DNA of 10,438 nucleotides from an uncultured Collinsella sp. (GTDB taxonomy: Bacteria; Actinomycetota; Coriobacteriia; Coriobacteriales; Coriobacteriaceae). Both the position numbers and the translations under genes were made by a program. The stretch lies in NCBI GenBank assembly GCA_900541285.1, contig UQJA01000069.1:1-10438 (forward strand), read 5' to 3'. The notes under the pieces are model-generated. The model ran no database searches, was not told where the DNA came from, and was given only the letters and a program-made list of their open reading frames with translations. Shown in pieces: positions 5,456 to 10,438 of this stretch (positions within the stretch are counted from its first letter, which is position 1; each line of letters begins with the position of its first letter).

Positions 5456-6370
5456 ATGCTCAATGCGATGATTTGGGCGCTTGCCTGTTTTGGTGTTGTT
5501 GCTGCCGATATTGCCCTGAGCATGGTTCTGTTTTCAGTTCTCGATGCCGTGTCGGTGCTGACGGGCTATCCGATCGACAATCTCGATATCCAATGGTTCC
5601 AGGCTGCCGCTCAGACGGCGTCATTTTTGATGGCGCTGCTGTGGTGGCGCTATCTGTGGCCCCGCTCCTTCATGGCGCGCCGGCAAGGCGAACGCCCACT
5701 CGGCGGGGGAGCAGGCGCGGCATGGAAGCGCATTGCCTGCGTTGTCGTGATCGGCCTATCCATGCAGGTGGTCATTAGCTACCTATGCGACGGCGTACTG
5801 TCGCTGCTGCCCGAGGTCGCGGCAGACTATAGCGAGCTCGTCGAGGAGACGGGCATGGGCGATACCAGCCTTCTTGCTGTCTTGACCACAGTGCTCGGCG
5901 CTCCGTTTTGCGAAGAGCTCCTGGTGCGCGGCATCATCTTTGAGTTTTCGCTGCGTGCGTTTAATCCACAGTGCCGTTCGTTCTGGAAGCGCCGGCGCCG
6001 CGCGAACGCGCAGGACGGCGCCATAGTGCCCTGGGCGGCCCCGAGTACCTGGGGCGTCGCCGCGGCAATCGTGCTGCAGGCGGCGGTCTTCGGCTTTATG
6101 CACATGAACTGGGTGCAGGGCTGCTACGCGGGCGCTGCCGGCCTCATTTTTGGTTGGGTACTCGTGACCACCGGAAAGCTTCGCTACACGATTCTGCTGC
6201 ACTTTGCGTTTAATGCCGGGTCGTATCTCATGGGGCTGCTGTGGTTTGTGGGCACACCGCTCGACGTTGTGGTCACGGTTGGCATCGCCGGCTTTGTGCT
6301 GGTAGAGGCGATGCGCTCGCTGCTTCGATTGCGCATTCCCGTGTCGCGCGAAGCTGATCGGTCTGAGTAA
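5456..6370 (+). CDS. CPBP-family intramembrane glutamic endopeptidase (CAAX/Abi type)
   Basis: A 304-residue polytopic membrane protein with many hydrophobic helices. It carries the three family motifs: EELLVRG (Glu153, Glu154, Arg158), FGFMH (ending His216) and HFAFN (His249, Asn253). In this family the paired Glu and the two His form the active site within the membrane. Bacterial members are linked to bacteriocin self-immunity, maturation of secreted peptides or protein quality control, and the substrate here is unknown. I chose the ATG at 5456 because GAGGAGG (5444-5450) is 5 bases upstream; the GTG at 5432 lies inside the inverted repeat and has no such site. The gene converges with the AraC-family gene, with 8 bases between the stops. 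No bacteriocin-like small gene is visible nearby. Confidence 0.9.
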   Translation: MLNAMIWALACFGVVAADIALSMVLFSVLDAVSVLTGYPIDNLDIQWFQAAAQTASFLMALLWWRYLWPRSFMARRQGERPLGGGAGAAWKRIACVVVIGLSMQVVISYLCDGVLSLLPEVAADYSELVEETGMGDTSLLAVLTTVLGAPFCEELLVRGIIFEFSLRAFNPQCRSFWKRRRRANAQDGAIVPWAAPSTWGVAAAIVLQAAVFGFMHMNWVQGCYAGAAGLIFGWVLVTTGKLRYTILLHFAFNAGSYLMGLLWFVGTPLDVVVTVGIAGFVLVEAMRSLLRLRIPVSREADRSE

Positions 6371-6392
6371 TAACGCCTTTAATTAGACCGAT
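6357..6392. terminator. Inverted repeat over convergent gene ends, possible bidirectional terminator
   Basis: ATCGGTCT (6357-6364) and AGACCGAT (6385-6392) are perfect 8-base inverted arms with a 20-base loop. The repeat spans the last codons of the protease gene and of the AraC-family gene, the usual place for a shared terminator. No T-run follows on either strand and the loop is large, so the assignment is tentative. Confidence 0.4.
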
Positions 6393-7371
6393 GCGTCCTG
6401 AACGCACCTGGCGTTTCGCCGAATGCTTCTTTAAATTTTGAGTAAAAGAATGACATGTTGGAGATGCCGACTTTTCGGGCTACATACTGCACGCTGCGCT
6501 CGGTGTTATTGAGAAGATATGCCGCCTCTGTGAGCTGCTGGTTGAGCTTGATTTGCGAAAACGTTTTGCCGGTTTTTTGCTTGATCAAGCTGCTGAGATA
6601 GCTGGTGCTATAACCCGTATCGCTCGCAATGCTTTCGAGTGTGCAGTCGCCGTAGCTTCGCTCAATATGATTCAGAATCGACACGATGCGTTCGTCCGAC
6701 ATGATCGCCTGGTTATCAGTTGCGGAGCGTCGGTACAGTCCTCGAATGAGAACAAGGAATAGGCTGACGGCGAGGTGCCTCATGAGTTCATTGGAATAGG
6801 CATCTTTAAAGTGATATTCGATAAAGAGCATTTCGATGAGGCGTCGCGCATGTCGGGCGTATTCCTCTGGAAGAATGAGATATTTTCGGGCCTCGCGGTT
6901 TTTGGACACAAAATCAAATAGAAGATTCGTTAATGGTGACGCGCCGGGTAGCTGGCTCAGGAACAACGAATCGAACATTTCTTTTTTGAAGACGATCGAA
7001 ATGACGATATCATGCTCGCCCTTAACGTATGGAACGCTTCTGACTACGCCGGTGTTGCAAATGAGCACGTCGCCCTTTTTAAGGAGTAGTCGCCGTCCGT
7101 TGACGATAAACGTGCAGACGCCGTCGTACACGTAGTTAAGCTCCATATCCCGATTGATATGAGGAGGAATATCGGTAAAGCGCGACTCCTTGATAAGGCC
7201 CACGGGGTTTTCGTCGAGAGTTTCTTTCCAATCAAACAGATAGACCTCTTCGCCGTTAATGGTTGTGGTTTCCACCCTGTTATATCGCGGGCTGAGCTCT
7301 CCCGGATGTGTGCGATGCCACTCTTCGGTCTCGGTATGCGTATAGAGCAGCTGTTTGAGATTCGAATCCAT
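6379..7371 (-). CDS. AraC-family transcriptional regulator with cupin sensor domain
   Basis: A 330-residue cytoplasmic DNA-binding protein. Residues about 60-150 resemble an AraC-type cupin ligand-binding domain (the MELNYVYDGVCTFIVNGRRL segment, then KKGDVLICNTGVVRSVPY). The C-terminal 100 residues hold two helix-turn-helix units, LESIASDTGYSTSYLSSLIK and VQYVARKVGISNMSFFYSKF, ending with the conserved FGETPGAFR. The start is the ATG at 7371 on the minus strand, preceded by CTGGAG at a spacing of 7. It is divergent from the 6-phospho-beta-glucosidase/PTS genes, so it most likely senses a beta-glucoside or its phosphorylated form and controls that operon. Its base composition is visibly more AT-rich than the hydrogenase region. 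Confidence 0.9.
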   Translation of the reverse strand: MDSNLKQLLYTHTETEEWHRTHPGELSPRYNRVETTTINGEEVYLFDWKETLDENPVGLIKESRFTDIPPHINRDMELNYVYDGVCTFIVNGRRLLLKKGDVLICNTGVVRSVPYVKGEHDIVISIVFKKEMFDSLFLSQLPGASPLTNLLFDFVSKNREARKYLILPEEYARHARRLIEMLFIEYHFKDAYSNELMRHLAVSLFLVLIRGLYRRSATDNQAIMSDERIVSILNHIERSYGDCTLESIASDTGYSTSYLSSLIKQKTGKTFSQIKLNQQLTEAAYLLNNTERSVQYVARKVGISNMSFFYSKFKEAFGETPGAFRTHRSN

Positions 7372-7524
7372 GGGGTGCTCCAGGGGTGAACGGTAGAATC
7401 GATGCCTTAAACGGTATTATATCTAAAAAAATGTTATAAACAAACGCTTTCTATGCGATATCTTATGCATCTTGTTCTTCCTAGTATTGGGTTATCCGCT
7501 GGAGCATCCGATCAAGGAGGGCAA
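7372..7524. promoter_or_regulatory. Divergent regulatory region between AraC-type gene and beta-glucoside operon
   Basis: This 153-base gap is AT-rich in its middle (7415-7445). On the minus strand a perfect TATAAT (+ strand ATTATA, 7416-7421) with TTGTTT (+ strand AAACAA, 7438-7443) 16 bases further upstream makes a plausible promoter for the AraC-type gene. For the rightward operon only weak -10-like sequence (around 7458-7466, GATATCTTA) is seen, as expected for an activator-dependent promoter. I could not identify AraC-type direct repeats with confidence. Confidence 0.55.
7438..7453. promoter_or_regulatory. cre-like or LacI-type half-palindrome, weak
   Basis: AAACAAACGCTTTCTA matches the catabolite-response consensus WTGNAANCGNWNNCWW except at the TG positions. 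It overlaps the -35 region of the AraC-type promoter and lies upstream of the beta-glucoside operon. Catabolite control of a PTS locus would make sense, but the match is incomplete and cre sites are best established in Firmicutes. Confidence 0.22.
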
Positions 7525-9003
7525 ATGAGTAAGTTAAAACATGGGTTTGACTCCGACTTTTTATGGGGCGGAGCCATATCGTGCTCGCAGGCCGATGGCG
7601 CCTGGAATGAGGGCGGAAAGGGAAAGTCGACGCAGGATTGTCGATGGCTGGATGGTACCTGGACTCATGACCAGATTGAGGACAAGCATCAAAACAACCC
7701 CTTCTGCCATGACGAGCTAATGAACGCTCTCGCAGATGACGGCGTTGAGTTCTACCCGTTTAGGCGTGGCAACGACTTCTATCATCACTATCGTGAGGAC
7801 ATCGCGCTTTTTGCGGAGATGGGTCTCAAGCTGTTCCGCACCTCTATTTGCTGGAGCCGAATCTATCCTAACGGAGATGATCTTGAGCCTAACCGCGAAG
7901 GCATCGAGTGGTATCGAAGTATGCTGGGTGAGTGCAAAAAGCACGGCATTAAAACCTTCGTCACCATGCTCCACTATGACATCCCGGTAAATCTTGTCAC
8001 CACATATGGGGGATGGAAGAATCGCAAGACGATTGATTTCTTCGCCCGCTATGTCGAGACAATCGTTACGGAATTGGGCGATCTGGTCGATTTCTGGCTG
8101 CCTTTTAACGAGTTCAATGCAGCGCGTTTTTCGCCTTGGGACGGGGTCTGTCTGGTCAAAGACGAAGAGGGGGAGAACTTCGATCGAGCCATCTTCCAGT
8201 GCCTGCACCACGAGTTTGTTGCCAATGCGCGTGCCGTCGAGATTGTCCATCGTCTTTCGCCCGATACTCCCGTTGGCGGCATGATCGCTCGATTCTGTAC
8301 GTATCCCGCCACCTGCCGTCCCGAAGATAACATGCAGGCTATTCACGACGACCAGTATTCCAACTGGTTCTATACGGACGTGATGGCTCGTGGAAAATAC
8401 CCCGCTTATATGAATCGCTATTTCGATGCGTGTGATATCGAGATTCAAATGGAACCGGGCGATGAAGAGCTCATCGCTCGCAACACGGTCGACTTCCTGG
8501 CCTTTTCGTACTACTTTTCCCAGGTATCCACCTGCGATCAGGGATGGGAGAAGACTGCGGGTAATCTGGTCATGGCAAACAAGAACCCTTATCTCGAGAC
8601 GAGTGAGTGGGGCTGGCAGCTCGATCCCATTGGCCTGAGGGTTACCCTTAACCAGATGTATGACCGCTATGGGCTGCCTCTGTATATCGCCGAGAACGGC
8701 CTCGGTACATCTGATGTAGTCGAGGAGGATGGCAGCATCCACGACGAGTATCGAATCGATTATTTGCGCCAGCACATAAAGTGCCTTAAAGAAGCGGTGA
8801 TCGATGGCGTTGACGTGCGCGGATACATGATCTGGGGATTCATTGACCTTGTTGCCTGCGGTCCTCTTACGATGGACAAGCGCTACGGGCTTATCTATGT
8901 CGATCTGGATAATTGCGGCAACGGCACTGCGGAGCGCTCGCGTAAAGACTCTTTCTATTGGTATCAGAAATGTATCGCCACTAATGGCGAGGATCTTGGG
9001 TAG
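7525..9003 (+). CDS. GH1 6-phospho-beta-glucosidase
   Basis: A 492-residue cytoplasmic glycoside hydrolase family 1 enzyme that cleaves 6-phospho-beta-glucosides delivered by a PTS. It opens with the family signature FLWGGAISCSQADGAWNEGG. The acid/base glutamate is Glu196 in NEFN and the nucleophile is Glu390 in YIAENGLG. Near the C-terminus TMDKRYGLIYVD carries the Lys and Tyr that hold the sugar 6-phosphate in phospho-specific members; the Ser six residues before that Lys (Ser424 in E. coli BglA) is Gly here. The start is the ATG at 7525, with AAGGAGG (7514-7520) 4 bases upstream; an ATG at 7453 would add 24 residues outside the conserved fold. The EIIBC gene follows after 11 bases. Specificity for a galactoside or another sugar cannot be excluded. 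Confidence 0.93.
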   Translation: MSKLKHGFDSDFLWGGAISCSQADGAWNEGGKGKSTQDCRWLDGTWTHDQIEDKHQNNPFCHDELMNALADDGVEFYPFRRGNDFYHHYREDIALFAEMGLKLFRTSICWSRIYPNGDDLEPNREGIEWYRSMLGECKKHGIKTFVTMLHYDIPVNLVTTYGGWKNRKTIDFFARYVETIVTELGDLVDFWLPFNEFNAARFSPWDGVCLVKDEEGENFDRAIFQCLHHEFVANARAVEIVHRLSPDTPVGGMIARFCTYPATCRPEDNMQAIHDDQYSNWFYTDVMARGKYPAYMNRYFDACDIEIQMEPGDEELIARNTVDFLAFSYYFSQVSTCDQGWEKTAGNLVMANKNPYLETSEWGWQLDPIGLRVTLNQMYDRYGLPLYIAENGLGTSDVVEEDGSIHDEYRIDYLRQHIKCLKEAVIDGVDVRGYMIWGFIDLVACGPLTMDKRYGLIYVDLDNCGNGTAERSRKDSFYWYQKCIATNGEDLG

Positions 9004-9014
9004 GAGTGATTGTC

Positions 9015-10385
9015 GTGGCAGACAAGAAGGAACTGGCCGCTCGTGTCCTCGAGCTCGTGGGCGGCGCCGATAACGTTGTTATGGCAACGCACTGCATTAC
9101 AAGGCTCAGATTCAACCTGAAGGACGATAGCAAGGCAGACCTGGAGGCCCTTAAGACGCTTGACGGCGCCTTGGGCGCGCAGGTTAAAGACGGACAGTGG
9201 CAAGTTATCATCGGCGCCAGCGTGGGGTCGGTATATGACGAATTGGAGCCCATGCTAGGTGACAGGATGGGTGGCGAGGTCTCCGCCGACGCCGAGCAGC
9301 CTGAGCTCCAAAAAGGTTCGGCTCGCGTATTCGATATCATCACCGGCATCTTTTCCGCTATCATTCCCGCACTGGTGGCGGGAGGCATCGTAAAGGGCAT
9401 CCTGGCTGCTATCGCGGCTTTTGGAATCGACACGGGTGCCGGCGACTTTGCGATATTCAATATGATTTCGGATATCCCGTTCTACTTCTTGCCGTTTTTG
9501 CTGGCAATGTCTACAGCTGATAAGTTCCGGGTCAACCGTTCGCTTGCGCTTTGTGTTGCCGGATCGCTGATGTACCCGACCATTGTCAACGCTGTCGGTA
9601 CGGGCGAGACGCCCCTTGCGCTGTTCGGTTTTGCGGTGCCGATTTTTAGCTACGCCGATTCCGTGTTCCCGGTTATCTTTGGCGTCATTGGCTTGTCTTT
9701 TGTATATCGTGCAATCGACAAAGTCGTGCCGGATCTTTTTAAGCTCGTTGTCGTTCCGGCGCTCTCCCTTGCTATCGTGATTCCCGTCAACCTGTTTGTG
9801 CTCGCTCCGATTGGTGCCTGGTGCGGTCTTGGTCTTGCCAACGGTATCGTTTGGCTATTCTCGACGTTAGGCCCCGTTGCCGGTTTTCTGCTGGGCTTCT
9901 TTATGCCGCTTATCGTGCTCTTCGGCATGCATCAGTCAACGAGCCCTATCCAGATTTCCAATATCGCAACGCTTGGGTATGACTATCTGCTCCCGATCTC
10001 TTTCTGCCATAACCTCGCCGAAAGCGGTGCGTCTTTTGGTGCAGCCCTGCGCATGACCGACGAAAAGCTCAAGTCCGCTGCAATGACGTGGGCCTTCTCA
10101 GCATTTATGGGAATTTCTGAGCCCGCCTTGTTTACCGTTCAGGTTCCTAACAGGACTCCGCTTATCGCTGCGATGATCGCGGATGGCATTGGCGGTGCGC
10201 TTACCGTTGTTCTCGGCGCAAAGTGCTTCGGCTTTGTTATGCCCGGCATTACCTCGTTGCCCGTTTATGCCGATCCAAGCGGCAATCCCATGAACCTGAT
10301 CATGATTGTCGTCTGCATCGCTTTGACTTGGGTTATCTCTGCGGCGCTCTCGTTTGCGCTCTATGGTCGTTTCGACAAAAAGTAA
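9015..10385 (+). CDS. PTS beta-glucoside-type EIIBC component
   Basis: A 456-residue membrane permease of the glucose/beta-glucoside PTS superfamily. The N-terminal EIIB domain (about residues 1-90) has the phosphorylation site Cys27 in HCITRLRF. A linker leads to the EIIC domain from about residue 110, with several hydrophobic helices, the segment LFGMHQSTSPIQISN and GISEPALF, the family's substrate-site motif. It would import a beta-glucoside while phosphorylating it at C6 for the GH1 enzyme encoded just upstream. The GTG at 9015 is preferred because AGGAG (9002-9006) is 8 bases upstream; the GTG at 9006 has no site. BglF-like proteins usually carry a C-terminal EIIA domain, which is absent here, so EIIA must come from a separate gene. 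The stop is inside the window and no terminator hairpin is seen after it. Confidence 0.92.
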   Translation: MADKKELAARVLELVGGADNVVMATHCITRLRFNLKDDSKADLEALKTLDGALGAQVKDGQWQVIIGASVGSVYDELEPMLGDRMGGEVSADAEQPELQKGSARVFDIITGIFSAIIPALVAGGIVKGILAAIAAFGIDTGAGDFAIFNMISDIPFYFLPFLLAMSTADKFRVNRSLALCVAGSLMYPTIVNAVGTGETPLALFGFAVPIFSYADSVFPVIFGVIGLSFVYRAIDKVVPDLFKLVVVPALSLAIVIPVNLFVLAPIGAWCGLGLANGIVWLFSTLGPVAGFLLGFFMPLIVLFGMHQSTSPIQISNIATLGYDYLLPISFCHNLAESGASFGAALRMTDEKLKSAAMTWAFSAFMGISEPALFTVQVPNRTPLIAAMIADGIGGALTVVLGAKCFGFVMPGITSLPVYADPSGNPMNLIMIVVCIALTWVISAALSFALYGRFDKK

Positions 10386-10438
10386 CGACGTTTTGAGATA
10401 GACAATATTAATTGGCCGCTCGCCGGGGAATCGTTCTG

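Noticed and set aside
7717..8775. Open frame of 352 residues on the minus strand opposite the GH1 gene
   Set aside because: It lies wholly inside the strongly supported GH1 gene and resembles no family I know.
10386..10438. Terminator after the EIIBC gene
   Set aside because: The 53 visible bases contain no clear hairpin followed by a T-run.
1..10438. CRISPR array, tRNA or rRNA genes, transposase
   Set aside because: I found no regularly spaced repeats, cloverleaf-like sequence, rRNA motif or transposase-like protein in the window.

Overview
The window looks like chromosomal DNA from a high-GC anaerobic gut actinobacterium, most like Collinsella or another Coriobacteriia. This is an inference from gene content (NADH/NADPH-linked [FeFe]-hydrogenase module, NitT/TauT-type ABC transporter, beta-glucoside PTS), GC-rich codon use and frequent GTG starts. 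No rRNA or other taxonomic marker is present.

Left part (1-4949, + strand) is one tightly packed operon that began upstream of the window. It holds the C-terminal part of a GltD-like NAD(P)H/FAD oxidoreductase, a full-length [FeFe]-hydrogenase catalytic subunit whose frame crosses an in-frame TGA, and an ABC importer (substrate-binding lipoprotein, permease, ATPase). The hydrogenase is the main point of interest. The TGA (1681-1683) falls exactly at the second Cys codon of the H-cluster motif TSCCPGW, where CpI-type enzymes have the [4Fe-4S] ligand Cys300, and a SECIS-like hairpin with a GTG apical loop follows it. I read this as a selenocysteine (Sec305) protein that gene callers would split in two. 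The same protein has Ala instead of the first Cys of the L3 motif, so two of the four canonical H-cluster cysteines differ, while the proton-relay residues and all accessory Fe-S ligands are kept. A second in-frame TGA (4449-4451) separates the permease from what looks like the N-terminus of the ATPase, so an originally fused permease-ATPase is possible.

Middle part (4950-6370) starts with a 214-base spacer carrying a cluster of GGTATT/AATACC motifs and a long bulged hairpin. A small RelB/DinJ-type antitoxin gene without a partner toxin follows, then a near-perfect 22-base inverted repeat (REP/MITE-like), then a CPBP-family intramembrane protease. That gene converges with the next across 8 bases, with an inverted repeat over both ends.

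Right part (6379-10385) is a beta-glucoside utilisation locus of lower GC. A divergent AraC-family regulator with a cupin sensor domain faces a GH1 6-phospho-beta-glucosidase and a PTS EIIBC permease lacking an EIIA domain. The inferred pathway is uptake and phosphorylation of a beta-glucoside by EIIBC, hydrolysis of the phosphorylated sugar in the cytoplasm by the GH1 enzyme, and control by the AraC protein. Bases 10386-10438 hold nothing I can identify.
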